Positions 16,823 to 25,458 of a stretch of DNA of 64,000 bases are shown here, one piece after another. A program made the position numbers and the translations under genes. This DNA comes from Soonwooa sp023440705 (GTDB lineage Bacteria; Bacteroidota; Bacteroidia; Flavobacteriales; Weeksellaceae): NCBI GenBank assembly GCA_023440705.1, contig JAEXRP010000024.1, positions 1 to 64,000 on the forward strand. Reading direction: 5' to 3'. Position 1 is the stretch's first letter; every line of letters starts with the position of its first letter. The notes under the pieces are model-generated. The model had not been told where the DNA came from. It did no database searches and was given only the letters and a program-made list of their open reading frames with translations.

Positions 16823-16829
16823 TAATTAT

Positions 16830-16859
16830 AATCTCAGAATATTCTGAGATTTTTTATTT
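16830..16859 (+). terminator. Terminator after the AI-2E family gene
   Basis: A perfect 22-base palindrome at 16830-16851 (arms AATCTCAGAAT and ATTCTGAGATT) is followed by a T-rich tail. Confidence 0.85.
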
Positions 16860-16885
16860 GTGAAATCTTTGTAAAATATTTAACC

Positions 16886-16915
16886 TTTGTTAACGTATGA
16901 CTTGCACCAACTTTG
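16886..16915 (+). promoter_or_regulatory. Promoter of the gene at 16945
   Basis: TTTG (16886-16889) and CAACTTTG (16908-16915, one change from TAnnTTTG) are 18 bases apart. The promoter overlaps an in-frame upstream ATG at 16897, which decides the start at 16945. Confidence 0.5.
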
Positions 16916-16944
16916 CAAATACTGTTATTATAAAACACAGTATC

Positions 16945-17322
16945 ATGTTAAATAAAAAAGTAGCCGGTCTTTGGATCGATGGGAGAAAAGCAATTGTTGT
17001 AAGTAATCATAATGCCGAAACTATCTCTGATTTTGAAGTAAAAGGAAATCTAAAAGTTGAAGTACAAGTCGGTAATTCTAACGAACATACTGCCAACAAT
17101 GTCGAAAAAACCAACAGAGTAAAATTCTATAAAGAGATAGAAAAAGAAATCACCAACAGTACAGAGCTTTATATTACTGGTCCTGGCACTGCGCAAGAGG
17201 AACTTAGAAACTACCTTCTAGAAACGCCTCAATACAAAAATCTAAAGATAACTTTAGGCACAGATTCGCAGCTTAACGATGCAGAAGTTCTTAATGAAGT
17301 TAAAAGTCACTACGGTGTCTAA
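16945..17322 (+). CDS. Small protein resembling eRF1-domain-3 / host-attachment-like proteins
   Basis: The 125-residue protein begins with a strand pattern around GLWIDGRKAIVVS, recalling the VWIDHREA start of bacterial eRF1-domain-3-like proteins. It later has ELYITGPGTAQEELRNYLLE, close to the ITGPG.AK.EF..YL segment of the same group. A Lys/Glu-rich middle (VKFYKEIEKEITNS) sits between. Proteins of this type are often annotated as translational machinery or host-attachment proteins without a proven role. The start at 16945 is preferred because the promoter boxes lie upstream of it and inside any longer version. It is monocistronic with its own terminator. Confidence 0.65.
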   Translation: MLNKKVAGLWIDGRKAIVVSNHNAETISDFEVKGNLKVEVQVGNSNEHTANNVEKTNRVKFYKEIEKEITNSTELYITGPGTAQEELRNYLLETPQYKNLKITLGTDSQLNDAEVLNEVKSHYGV

Positions 17323-17354
17323 GTCATTTATATCAAATTAAATTTTTCAATATT

Positions 17355-17382
17355 AAACCATTCGCAAGAGTGGTTTTTTTTT
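17355..17382 (+). terminator. Terminator with GNRA tetraloop
   Basis: AAACCATTC (17355-17363) and GAGTGGTTT (17368-17376) form a nine-pair stem with one wobble, closed by a GCAA loop. A long T-run follows. Confidence 0.85.
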
Positions 17383-17439
17383 GTTTTTGTAGGATTAAAT
17401 TTTAAATGAAATTAACACTTTCTAATCGCTTTTCAATCG

Positions 17440-17468
17440 TTGTGTTGATGGCTTTTTTTGTACTTTTG
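17440..17468 (+). promoter_or_regulatory. Promoter of kbl
   Basis: TTG (17440-17442) and TACTTTTG (17461-17468) are 18 bases apart, an exact match to the TTG/TAnnTTTG form. The leader would be about 20 bases. Confidence 0.6.
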
Positions 17469-17491
17469 TTAAAACTGAAAAGTAGAAAATT

Positions 17492-18685
17492 ATGATCTCT
17501 AAAAAGTATCTCGAAAATTTACAAAACGAATTACAAAATATCGATAACGAAGGTCTCTTCAAAAGAGAACGTATTATCACCTCACAACAATCTGCCGAGA
17601 TTGAAGCTAATGGAAAAAAACTTCTTAATTTCTGTGCCAACAATTATTTAGGATTATCCAACAATCCAGAAGTGATGAAGGCGTCGCAAGACATGATTGC
17701 ATCACATGGTTATGGGATGTCGTCGGTTAGATTTATTTGTGGAACGCAAGATATTCACAAAGAGTTAGAAGCTAAAATTTCTAAATTTTTAGGACTTGAA
17801 GACACCATTCTTTATGCTGCATGTTTCGATGCTAATGGAGGTGTTTTCGAACCATTATTCTCGGACGAAGATGCAATTATTTCGGATGAGCTTAACCATG
17901 CTTCGATTATTGATGGTGTTAGATTGTGTAAAGCTGCGAGATACCGTTATAAAAACAACAATATGGAAGATCTAGAAGCACAATTAATTGAAGCTTCAAA
18001 GAAAAATCATAGATTCAAAATTATCGTTACTGACGGCGTTTTCTCGATGGACGGTATTGTTGCTGATCTTAAAGGTGTTTGTGATTTAGCTGATAAATAT
18101 GATGCTTTGGTGATGGTTGACGATTCTCACGCAACTGGTTTTATTGGTAAAACAGGTCGTGGAACACACGAAGCTAACGATGTTATGGGTAGAGTAGACA
18201 TCATTACATCAACTTTAGGAAAAGCTTTAGGTGGTGCTTTGGGTGGATTTACTTCTGGTAAAAAAGAAATCATCGATATGTTACGTCAACGTTCTAGACC
18301 TTATTTGTTCTCAAATTCTTTGGCGCCAGGTATTGTTGGTGCTGCGATGAAGGTTTTGGATATGATTTCTGATGATACAACTTTGCGCGATAAAGTAATG
18401 GACAATGCAGAGTATTTTAGAACCGAAATGAAAGCTAAAGGTTTCGATATTCCTGATGGTGACGCTGCAATTGTTCCTGTAATGTTGTACGATGCGCCAC
18501 TTTCTCAAAAAATGGCGGAAAAGCTTATGGATGAAGGTATTTATGTAATCGGATTCTTCTATCCAGTTGTGCCAAAAGGTAAAGCGAGAATTAGAGTTCA
18601 GCTTTCTGCAGCGCATACGAGAGAGCATTTGGATAAAGCGATTGCTGCTTTTGAAAAAGTTGGAAAAGAATTAGGCGTTATCTAG
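17492..18685 (+). CDS. kbl: Glycine C-acetyltransferase (2-amino-3-ketobutyrate CoA ligase)
   Basis: The 397-residue enzyme belongs to the alpha-oxoamine synthase group of PLP enzymes. The PLP lysine is Lys244 in TSTLGKALGG. The cofactor-binding DDSHATGF (His213) and NFCANNYLGLSNNPEV are typical of Kbl, as is GMSSVRFICGTQDIHKELE. It cleaves 2-amino-3-ketobutyrate with CoA to glycine and acetyl-CoA, the second step of threonine catabolism. Threonine dehydrogenase, its usual partner, is not in the window. It has its own promoter and terminator. A second enzyme of the same fold (serine palmitoyltransferase) is encoded at 36252. Confidence 0.95.
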   Translation: MISKKYLENLQNELQNIDNEGLFKRERIITSQQSAEIEANGKKLLNFCANNYLGLSNNPEVMKASQDMIASHGYGMSSVRFICGTQDIHKELEAKISKFLGLEDTILYAACFDANGGVFEPLFSDEDAIISDELNHASIIDGVRLCKAARYRYKNNNMEDLEAQLIEASKKNHRFKIIVTDGVFSMDGIVADLKGVCDLADKYDALVMVDDSHATGFIGKTGRGTHEANDVMGRVDIITSTLGKALGGALGGFTSGKKEIIDMLRQRSRPYLFSNSLAPGIVGAAMKVLDMISDDTTLRDKVMDNAEYFRTEMKAKGFDIPDGDAAIVPVMLYDAPLSQKMAEKLMDEGIYVIGFFYPVVPKGKARIRVQLSAAHTREHLDKAIAAFEKVGKELGVI

Positions 18686-18709
18686 TTTTAAAAATATTAA
18701 AATACAATT

Positions 18710-18740
18710 AAAATCCTACATCAACTGTAGGATTTTTTAT
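18710..18740 (+). terminator. Terminator after kbl
   Basis: AAAATCCTACA (18710-18720) pairs exactly with TGTAGGATTTT (18726-18736) around a five-base loop, followed by T-rich sequence. Confidence 0.85.
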
Positions 18741-18791
18741 TTATTGGCAGTAATCTTGCTAATAGTTTGATGTTTTTAATATTTAATAAAA

Positions 18792-18965
18792 ATGAAGAAA
18801 GTAAGCCTTGGATTTTTTGCAGTTTTAGTGTTGTCTATGTTGACAAGTTGTGAAGCAGTAAGTACCGTTTTTAAAGCCGGAATGTGGTGGGCTTTTATCT
18901 TAATGTTCGCTGGTATTGCCTTAATTATTTGGATCTTATCCAAATTTATGGGAGGAAAGAAGTAA
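18792..18965 (+). CDS. Small lipoprotein with one transmembrane helix (57 aa)
   Basis: A 57-residue frame begins MKKVSLGFFAVLVLSMLTSC. This is a lipoprotein signal with lipidated Cys20. EAVSTVFKAGMWW and a hydrophobic helix (AFILMFAGIALIIWILSKF) follow, then a basic Gly-rich end (MGGKK). Similar small proteins with a lipobox, a GMWW-like turn and one helix occur widely in Flavobacteriia as conserved hypotheticals (family knowledge, from memory). It is bounded by the kbl terminator upstream and its own hairpin downstream, which supports a real gene. The function is unknown. Confidence 0.75.
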   Translation: MKKVSLGFFAVLVLSMLTSCEAVSTVFKAGMWWAFILMFAGIALIIWILSKFMGGKK

Positions 18966-18978
18966 CAATTATAAAAAG

Positions 18979-19004
18979 AAATCCGATGATTAATCATCGG
19001 ATTT
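18979..19004. terminator. Bidirectional terminator (small lipoprotein gene / DinB-like gene)
   Basis: A perfect 26-base palindrome at 18979-19004 has arms AAATCCGATGATT and AATCATCGGATTT. An A-rich flank on the left and a T-rich flank on the right suit both convergent genes. Confidence 0.8.
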
Positions 19005-19009
19005 TATAT

Positions 19010-19501
19010 TTATTTTTCGTCGGCAGATGGTCCGTAGATTCCTGGTAGAGGAAGATCTAGCATTCTCATATAGACTGTCAATTGTCCTCTGTGGTGGATC
19101 AGGTGATTGGTGATAATGTAACGCACCGCACCTATTCTTGGCAACTGCGAGATAACATGATCGCCAGCTTTCAAAGTCCAATCTTGTAACCAAAACGCTT
19201 CGTCTTTAGAATTTACAAAATCAATATTCTTTTGTAGATTCTCGTCCAACATTGTTTTTAGCTCATCAAGACTATAATTTCCCATTGGCTTATAATCTAC
19301 ATGAAAATCGAAAACATCTTTATCCGCAGCTCCAGCAACCCAAGAATGTAATTCTACAATGTGGCTAGCCAACTCTCCAACTGACATCGATTTTTCGTGA
19401 GGTTTCCAAGTCCAATGATCTTGGTTTAGGTTATTAAGAACACGTTTTGTATTGTTAGTTTCGTGTTTTAATTCTGCTATAATTCCGTCTTTAATGCTCA
19501 T
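19010..19501 (-). CDS. DinB-like (YfiT/DfsB type) four-helix-bundle protein
   Basis: The 163-residue protein fits the DinB-like superfamily. Metal-ligand positions are His in GELASHIVELHSWV and the later NHLIHHRGQLTVYMR, a typical DinB third-helix motif. Members are metal-dependent hydrolases or thiol transferases (for example bacillithiol S-transferases); the exact substrate is unknown. The name DinB here refers to the B. subtilis damage-inducible protein and is unrelated to DNA polymerase IV at the end of the window. The rhodanese-like gene lies 21 bases upstream on the same strand, so the two probably form an operon. Confidence 0.85.
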   Translation of the reverse strand: MSIKDGIIAELKHETNNTKRVLNNLNQDHWTWKPHEKSMSVGELASHIVELHSWVAGAADKDVFDFHVDYKPMGNYSLDELKTMLDENLQKNIDFVNSKDEAFWLQDWTLKAGDHVISQLPRIGAVRYIITNHLIHHRGQLTVYMRMLDLPLPGIYGPSADEK

Positions 19502-19522
19502 TTTTTATAGGATTAAATAAAA

Positions 19523-19816
19523 TTATTTTTTTAAATTTTCCAAAACTTCGCTTAGATCGTTATAACCACCGCCGTTGTACACGTCAGTGAGACCTTCTGC
19601 TTTAAAGTATTCTGTAGCTTTTCCACTTCTGTTTCCGCTTCTACAAAAGAAAATTTTTGTTCCACTAAGGTTTAGGATTTCTTGTTTACGATCTTCAAGC
19701 TCGCCAAGTGGAATATTTTGTGCTTCCTCGATGTGTCCATCCATTTCTAATTCCATTGGTTCGCGAACATCGATTAGGTGATAATTACCAGCTAATAATA
19801 CATCTTCTATAGCCAT
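19523..19816 (-). CDS. Single-domain rhodanese-like protein
   Basis: The 97-residue protein is one rhodanese domain. It has YHLIDVREPMELEMDGHIEE (the CH2A-like region), IPLGEL, and the active-site loop FFCRSGNRSGKA with the catalytic Cys. This CRSGNRS loop is the usual six-residue loop of sulfurtransferases of the GlpE/PspE kind. It likely carries a persulfide for sulfur transfer in the cytoplasm; there is no signal peptide. It is probably co-transcribed with the DinB-like gene downstream. Confidence 0.9.
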   Translation of the reverse strand: MAIEDVLLAGNYHLIDVREPMELEMDGHIEEAQNIPLGELEDRKQEILNLSGTKIFFCRSGNRSGKATEYFKAEGLTDVYNGGGYNDLSEVLENLKK

Positions 19817-19933
19817 TTTATTTAATTTTTTTGATTCTAAACAAAACTACAACTTAATTTTTGGATTCATCTTTTTAGAAATTATAATTTTTATTTAAAA
19901 TTTCTATACTTCTTATTAATGCTTTAGAAAACT

Positions 19934-19941
19934 TAACTTTG
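19934..19941 (+). promoter_or_regulatory. -7 box of queG, apparently leaderless
   Basis: TAACTTTG ends five bases before the GTG start of queG. No clear -33 TTG is seen at the expected distance. Confidence 0.5.
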
Positions 19942-19946
19942 CAATC

Positions 19947-20873
19947 GTGAATTCATCCGAAAAACTGACGAGATTAATTAAAGATAAAGCCAAGAGTTTT
20001 GGCTTTCAGTCTTGTGGTATTTCAAAGTCAGAATTTTTGGAAGAAGAAGCGCCAAAGTTGGAAGCTTGGCTAAAAAATAATTTCCATGGCGAGATGAAGT
20101 ATATGGAGAATTATTTTGACAAACGGCTCGATCCGCGCTTGTTAGTTGAAGGTTCTCGATCTGTTATTTCGCTTAGTTACAACTATTTTCCGAAGCAAGA
20201 TTTATTTAAAGATAAGTTACAGAAAATTTCCAAATATGCTTATGGTGAAGATTATCATGAAGTTATAAAAGATATTTTGCGTGAAATGATTTCGGAGCTT
20301 CAAGACGAAATTGGAGAATTTAGTTTTCGTGTTTTTGTTGATTCGGCGCCAGTTCTAGAGCGTGCTTGGGCTAAAAAATCCGGTATTGGTTGGGTTGGTA
20401 AAAACGCGAATATCATCACAAAACAAAGTGGTTCTTTCTTTTTTTTGGCGGAGATTATTTGCGATTTAGATTTAGAGTATGATCATGCAACAACCGATCA
20501 TTGTGGGACTTGTAGAAAATGCATCGATGCTTGTCCAACGGATGCGATTGTCAGTGATAAGCTAATTGACGGCTCCAAATGTATTTCGTACGCAACAATA
20601 GAATTAAAGGAAGAAATTCCAGATTCTTTTAAAAATAAAATGGAAAATTGGATGTTCGGTTGCGATATTTGTCAAGATGTTTGCCCTTGGAATCGCTTTT
20701 CGGCACCGACATTAGAAGAGAAATTCCACCCGAATGAAGCCTTGCAAAACTTCACCAAAACGGAGTGGAAAGAAATGACCCAAGAGATTTTTTCTTCGGT
20801 TTTCAGAAAGTCACCAGTTAAAAGAACCAAATTTGCTGGTCTTAAGCGCAATTTGGATTTCCTGTCAGATTAA
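19947..20873 (+). CDS. queG: Epoxyqueuosine reductase
   Basis: The 308-residue protein starts with GTG. It has the QueG features: SCGISKSEFLEEEAPKLEAW, the active-site VDSAPVLERAWAKKSGIGWV and GKN, and two ferredoxin-like 4Fe-4S motifs (CGTCRKCIDACPTDAI, then CDICQDVCPWN). The enzyme uses cobalamin and the clusters to reduce epoxyqueuosine to queuosine in tRNA anticodons. The length (about 310) matches forms lacking the C-terminal HEAT-like domain of longer homologs. The GTG start is supported by the TAACTTTG box five bases upstream. It is monocistronic; no hairpin is seen in the 200 bases after it. Confidence 0.94.
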   Translation: MNSSEKLTRLIKDKAKSFGFQSCGISKSEFLEEEAPKLEAWLKNNFHGEMKYMENYFDKRLDPRLLVEGSRSVISLSYNYFPKQDLFKDKLQKISKYAYGEDYHEVIKDILREMISELQDEIGEFSFRVFVDSAPVLERAWAKKSGIGWVGKNANIITKQSGSFFFLAEIICDLDLEYDHATTDHCGTCRKCIDACPTDAIVSDKLIDGSKCISYATIELKEEIPDSFKNKMENWMFGCDICQDVCPWNRFSAPTLEEKFHPNEALQNFTKTEWKEMTQEIFSSVFRKSPVKRTKFAGLKRNLDFLSD

Positions 20874-21076
20874 TATTTTTTCTGGAATCTTTTTGGTGCT
20901 ACTTTTACTCGGAATTTGAATCGACGGTTGTTTTTCTGATTTTTTTGCATAAATATTTGCTTGATTGGTTTCCTAAATTTAATCAAAAGCTTTTAATATC
21001 AGTTAATTCCGATGTTAAATTTTTGTTTCAATCATCTTAAATTTTATCCTATATTTAATTTTTAATTTAATAATTG

Positions 21077-21754
21077 ATGAAAAAAGTACTTTTCAGTATT
21101 CTAAAGATGATAGGCATTATTATCGGAATCGTTTTGTTGTATGTAATTGTTGCGTATTTTCTACCGATGATTCCTGTTAAAGCCGAACAAACCAACGATC
21201 CCAAAACCATAGAAGCATATATTTTGACCAACGGTGTACACACCGATATCGTGGTGCCAACCAAAACAGAACAGATGGATTGGAGCACCAAAATTTTATA
21301 TGCCAATACCAAAGGAAAGCAAACAGATTTCAAATACACCTCATTTGGTTGGGGAGACAAGGGCTTTTATTTGGACACGCCGACTTGGGCGGATCTCAAA
21401 TTTTCAACTGCTTTTAATGCTGCATTTTGGTTGAGTGACTCGGCGATGCATGTCACTTTTTATAAGCAAATGAAAGAAGGCGACGACTGCAAAAAAATAA
21501 TGTTGACCGAAAAGCAATATCAAAATCTTATTAAGTTTATTGACGCGCGATTTGATCATGATGCTAACGGAGATTATGTCTTGATTCCGACAGATGCAGT
21601 TTATGGAAATAATGATGCGTTCTACGATGCAAAAGGCAGTTACAGCTTTTTGTACACTTGCAATACGTGGGCAAATAATGCGCTAAAAGCTGCTGGACAA
21701 AAGGCTGCAATTTGGTCGCCATCAGATTTCGGAATTTTCCAACATTATAAATAG
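21077..21754 (+). CDS. DUF2459 (TIGR02117-type) membrane-anchored protein
   Basis: The 225-residue protein has one N-terminal membrane anchor (IIGIVLLYVIVAYFLP). A periplasmic domain follows with LTNGVHTDIVVPTK, SFGWGDKGFYLDTPTW, MHVTFYKQM and YSFLYTCNTWANNALKAAG. These are the conserved blocks of the DUF2459/TIGR02117 family, whose His, Cys and Asn-Thr residues suggest a papain-like or NlpC-like cysteine hydrolase (inference). I start it at ATG 21077 rather than the TTG one codon earlier. The stop is one base from the next start, so it forms an operon with an L,D-transpeptidase; a joint role in peptidoglycan metabolism is plausible. Confidence 0.85.
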   Translation: MKKVLFSILKMIGIIIGIVLLYVIVAYFLPMIPVKAEQTNDPKTIEAYILTNGVHTDIVVPTKTEQMDWSTKILYANTKGKQTDFKYTSFGWGDKGFYLDTPTWADLKFSTAFNAAFWLSDSAMHVTFYKQMKEGDDCKKIMLTEKQYQNLIKFIDARFDHDANGDYVLIPTDAVYGNNDAFYDAKGSYSFLYTCNTWANNALKAAGQKAAIWSPSDFGIFQHYK

Positions 21755-21755
21755 A

Positions 21756-22406
21756 ATGAGGACACTCTGTTTCGTATTTTTATTGGTGTCATTTTTTAGC
21801 TGTTCAAAAGAAATTTTAGAACAAAAAAAATTGATGATTACGGACGAAACTTCCATTAAACAAGAGAAACCAGAACTCGATTTAGAAAAAACAAAACTAA
21901 AAGCCGACGAAGCTTTAGCTTTTTGTAAAGCGCAAAATTTTAATACAGATTTTTGCATTCTTATTGACATGAGCTTGCATTCCGGAGTCAAACGATTCCT
22001 CGTTTATGATTTCAAAAAGCAAGAGATAACCAACAAATATCTTGTCGGTCATGGCTGTGGCGATGCATCTTGGAGTGCCGACGAAACCAAAGATAATCCC
22101 ACATTCAGCAATGTTGAGGACAGCCATCGTTCATCGTTGGGCAAGTACAAATTGGGCGCTCGCGGTTACAGTAATTGGGGCGTCAACACCAAATATTTAA
22201 TGCATGGTTTGGAAGATTCCAACAGCAATGCGGTCAAACGAATTATCGTGTTCCATTCGTGGGAGAAGATGAGCGACGAAGAGGTTTTTCCGAAAGGTTC
22301 GCCCGAAGGTTGGGGCTGCCCAACGATTTCTAACAACGCATTTCGCGAAATCGATCCACAACTTAAAGCTTCCAAAAAGCCTGTTCTCATGTGGATTTAC
22401 AATTAG
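21756..22406 (+). CDS. Lipoprotein with murein L,D-transpeptidase catalytic domain (YkuD_2 type)
   Basis: The 216-residue protein has a lipobox FFSC (Cys16 region). The catalytic domain contains IDMSLHSGVKRFLVYDFK, YLVGHGCGD, SSLGKYKLGARGYS, YLMHGLE and the active-site SPEGWGCPTIS with the nucleophile Cys. This arrangement is the YkuD_2 / murein L,D-transpeptidase catalytic family. It probably forms or edits 3-3 peptidoglycan cross-links or anchors proteins in the periplasm. It overlaps functionally with the DUF2459 gene one base upstream. Confidence 0.88.
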   Translation: MRTLCFVFLLVSFFSCSKEILEQKKLMITDETSIKQEKPELDLEKTKLKADEALAFCKAQNFNTDFCILIDMSLHSGVKRFLVYDFKKQEITNKYLVGHGCGDASWSADETKDNPTFSNVEDSHRSSLGKYKLGARGYSNWGVNTKYLMHGLEDSNSNAVKRIIVFHSWEKMSDEEVFPKGSPEGWGCPTISNNAFREIDPQLKASKKPVLMWIYN

Positions 22407-22720
22407 TTTAATTTTTATTTTGGCGGACAATTCGGGCTATTCAGGGGTTTCGTCTTCAGAAAGCCAAAGCTTTTCCAATGCCTTTTCTTCAGACCGCTCC
22501 TTTCAGTCGCGCCCTTACTATCCCGGCCGCGATTTCGGATTTGTTGAGGATTTTGTTTTTTTAGTTTTATTTCCATCGAAAAGCTCATTTTTTCTAACCA
22601 AAAAGATGATAAAATTCACTAAATTTGCATCTTGTAAAATACAGCGACAAGAGTCGAGAGCCAAGAACCAAGTTAAAAAACTTTAAACCTAAAACTCAAA
22701 ACTCCAAAACTTGAATAAAT
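22407..22720. other. Intergenic region with a GC-rich islet and heptad-like sequence before alaS
   Basis: Bases about 22424-22535 are clearly more GC-rich than the surroundings (for example CGGGCTATTCAGGGG and ATCCCGGCCGCG). They recall dispersed GC-rich elements common in flavobacterial genomes; the resemblance to the element at 48886 is weak. An open frame across it starts with TTG and has no gene-like features. From 22650 to 22711 the sequence falls into seven-base units (agagtcg agagcca agaacca, then taaacct aaaactc aaaactc caaaact). No clear -7 box for alaS was found. Confidence 0.45.
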
Positions 22721-25324
22721 ATGACTTCACAAGAAATACGCCAGCAATTTTTAGACTTTTTCAAAAGCAAAGAGCACCTTATTGTGCCTTCTGCGCCAAT
22801 TGTTTTGAAAGATGATCCTACTTTGATGTTCTCCAATTCGGGGATGACGCAGTTTAAAGATTATTTTTTAGGTTACAAAGATCCAAAAGCCCCAAGAATT
22901 GCCGACACGCAAAAATGTTTAAGAGTTTCTGGAAAGCACAACGATTTAGACGATGTTGGTCGTGATACGTATCACCACACGATGTTCGAAATGTTGGGTA
23001 ACTGGTCTTTTGGCGATTATTTCAAGAAAGAAGCCATCGATTGGGCTTGGGAATTATTGACGAAAGTGTACGGAATTCCAAAGGAAAATCTTTATGTAAC
23101 TATTTTTGAAGGTGATGCTTCCGAAAATTTGGATAGAGATACAGAAGCTTACGATTTTTGGAAATCACATATCGACGAAAGTCGCATTATCAACGGAAAC
23201 AAAAAAGATAATTTCTGGGAAATGGGTGCAAGTGGACCTTGTGGACCATGTTCGGAAATCCATGTGGATTTAAGAACTGCTGAGGAAAAGGCAAAAGTTT
23301 CTGGTCTTGAATTGGTGAACAACGACCATCCGCAAGTTGTGGAAATTTGGAATCTCGTTTTCATGCAATACAACCGTAAAGCAGACGGAAGTTTAGAAAA
23401 TCTTCCTGCAAAACACATCGATACTGGAATGGGCTTCGAGCGTCTTTGTATGGCTTTACAACACAAAGAATCAAATTATGACACTGATGTTTTCACACCT
23501 TTAATTGCAAAGGTTGAAGAACTTTCAGGAAAAAAATATACTGGAATTTTAACGGACGAAAAAGACATCGCAATCCGTGTTGTTGTGGATCATATTCGTG
23601 CGGTTTCGTTTGCGATTGCCGATGGACAGCTACCTTCTAATAACGGAGCAGGTTATGTTATCCGTAGAATTTTGAGAAGAGGAATTTCTTATGCTTATCG
23701 TTTTTTAGGCATGAAAGAAGCTTTCCTTTATCAATTGGTTGATGTTCTTAAAAACCAAATGGGTGCAACTTTCCCAGAAATCGTGAAACAAGAAACTTTG
23801 GTGACGGAAGTGATTAAAGAAGAAGAAATTTCTTTCTTAAGAACAATTGAAAATGGTTTGGTAAGAGTTCAGAAATTAATTGAGCAAACGATTTCAAAAG
23901 GAGAAAAAGTGCTTCCAAGTGAAGAAGTTTTTGAATTGTATGATACTTACGGTTTTCCAGATGATTTAACGAGAATTATCGCAGAAGAAAAAGGCTTAAC
24001 CATTGATGAAGCAGGTTTCGAAGCTGAATTACAAAAGCAAAAACAACGTTCTAAAAAAGATTCAGCAGCAAAAGTTTACGACTGGGTTGTTTTAGAAGAA
24101 AAGCCAGAATCGTTTGTTGGTTACGACAAAACGGAAAACGAAGTTGTCATCACGCGTTACAGAAAAATCGAAAATAAAGACGGTGAGTTTTATCAAATCG
24201 TTTTAGATAATACGCCTTTCTATCCAGAAGGAGGTGGACAAGTTGGTGATAAAGGAAGTTTGGAAAATGCAGTTGAAAACATCGAAGTTTTAGAAACTAA
24301 AAAAGAAAATAATTTAATTATTTCTTTGATTAAAGAACTTCCAAAAGATGTTTCTGCGGTTTTCTATGCTAAAGTAAATTCGGCTGACAGAAGAAATTCT
24401 CAAGGGAATCACTCGGGAACGCACTTGTTGCACGAAGCTTTGAGAGAGGTTTTGGGCACGCATGTTGAGCAAAAAGGTTCTTATGTTGGTCCAGATTATT
24501 TACGTTTCGACTTTTCGCATTTCAGTAAAATGAATGAAGAAGAATTGGCTTTGGTTGAGGAAAAAGTAAATGCTAAAATCAAGGAAAATATTGCGTTACA
24601 AGAATTCAGAAATATTCCGATTCAGGAAGCTTTGGATAAAGGTGCAATGGCTTTATTTGGTGAAAAATATGGTGATAATGTTAGAATGATTCAGTTTGGA
24701 AGTTCGAAAGAACTTTGTGGTGGAACGCACGTAAAATCAACTGGCGAAATCGGACAGTTTAAATTGGTTTCTGAAGCTTCTGCAGCAGCTGGAATTAGAA
24801 GAATTGAAGCGATTTCTGGCGATAAAGCTCAAGAATATTATCAATCTTTAGAAAATCAAATTTCTGAGCTTTCTCAATTGTTGAAATCAAAAGATGTTTT
24901 GAAATCTGTTGAGAAATTAATGGAAGAAAATCACCTTTTAAAAGTTGAGTTAGACGCTTTCAAAAAAGAAAAAGCAAAAGGCGAGATTTCTGATTGGAAA
25001 AATGCTTACGAACAAAAAGGCGACAAACAACTTTTAGTTAAGAAAACCTCATTGGACGCAGCTTCTGTAAAAGACATCGTTTTCGAGTTAAAGCGTGAAA
25101 TTCCAAATTCGGTAACGATTATCCTTTCGGATGCGGATGGAAAACCAATGATTACGGTTGGTGTTTCAGCAGATTTGGAAAAAACGTACCAAGCTGGTGC
25201 AATCGTAAAAGATTTAGCTAAAGAAATTCAAGGCGGCGGCGGCGGAAATCCAGGTTTTGCAACTGCTGGAGGTAAAAATTTGGATGGATTGGAAAATGCT
25301 TATCAGAAGGCTTTAGAATTGTAA
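22721..25324 (+). CDS. alaS: Alanyl-tRNA synthetase
   Basis: The 867-residue enzyme attaches alanine to tRNA-Ala. The class II catalytic core spans about residues 1-240 (FFKSKEHLIVPSAPIV, MTQFKDYFLG, RVSGKHNDLDDVG, HHTMFEMLGNWSFGDY). A tRNA-recognition domain follows. The editing domain has the zinc motif HSGTHLLHEALR...CGGTHVKSTGEIG. The C-terminal domain (about 730-867) ends with the Gly-rich GGGGGNPGFATAGG, likely tRNA-elbow binding. The full normal length is present. The gene is monocistronic and closed by a strong hairpin. Confidence 0.97.
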   Translation: MTSQEIRQQFLDFFKSKEHLIVPSAPIVLKDDPTLMFSNSGMTQFKDYFLGYKDPKAPRIADTQKCLRVSGKHNDLDDVGRDTYHHTMFEMLGNWSFGDYFKKEAIDWAWELLTKVYGIPKENLYVTIFEGDASENLDRDTEAYDFWKSHIDESRIINGNKKDNFWEMGASGPCGPCSEIHVDLRTAEEKAKVSGLELVNNDHPQVVEIWNLVFMQYNRKADGSLENLPAKHIDTGMGFERLCMALQHKESNYDTDVFTPLIAKVEELSGKKYTGILTDEKDIAIRVVVDHIRAVSFAIADGQLPSNNGAGYVIRRILRRGISYAYRFLGMKEAFLYQLVDVLKNQMGATFPEIVKQETLVTEVIKEEEISFLRTIENGLVRVQKLIEQTISKGEKVLPSEEVFELYDTYGFPDDLTRIIAEEKGLTIDEAGFEAELQKQKQRSKKDSAAKVYDWVVLEEKPESFVGYDKTENEVVITRYRKIENKDGEFYQIVLDNTPFYPEGGGQVGDKGSLENAVENIEVLETKKENNLIISLIKELPKDVSAVFYAKVNSADRRNSQGNHSGTHLLHEALREVLGTHVEQKGSYVGPDYLRFDFSHFSKMNEEELALVEEKVNAKIKENIALQEFRNIPIQEALDKGAMALFGEKYGDNVRMIQFGSSKELCGGTHVKSTGEIGQFKLVSEASAAAGIRRIEAISGDKAQEYYQSLENQISELSQLLKSKDVLKSVEKLMEENHLLKVELDAFKKEKAKGEISDWKNAYEQKGDKQLLVKKTSLDAASVKDIVFELKREIPNSVTIILSDADGKPMITVGVSADLEKTYQAGAIVKDLAKEIQGGGGGNPGFATAGGKNLDGLENAYQKALEL

Positions 25325-25353
25325 GATTGTCTAAAAGCTTATTAAAAATAAAG

Positions 25354-25386
25354 AATCGGGAGCAACAAAGTTGCTCCCGATTTTGC
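25354..25386 (+). terminator. Terminator after alaS
   Basis: AATCGGGAGCAAC (25354-25366) pairs exactly with GTTGCTCCCGATT (25370-25382) around AAA, followed by TT and further T-rich sequence. Confidence 0.88.
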
Positions 25387-25458
25387 TTTTCAGCGAACTG
25401 AAAAAAGGTTAAATATATTGATGGTTTTTAGCGTTTTTTAATTTTAAGAAAAGAAAAA

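Noticed and set aside
22420..22686. Plus-strand open frame of 88 codons before alaS
   Set aside because: It starts with TTG, is Ser-rich by composition, crosses a GC-rich islet and heptad repeats, and has no recognisable domain or terminator.
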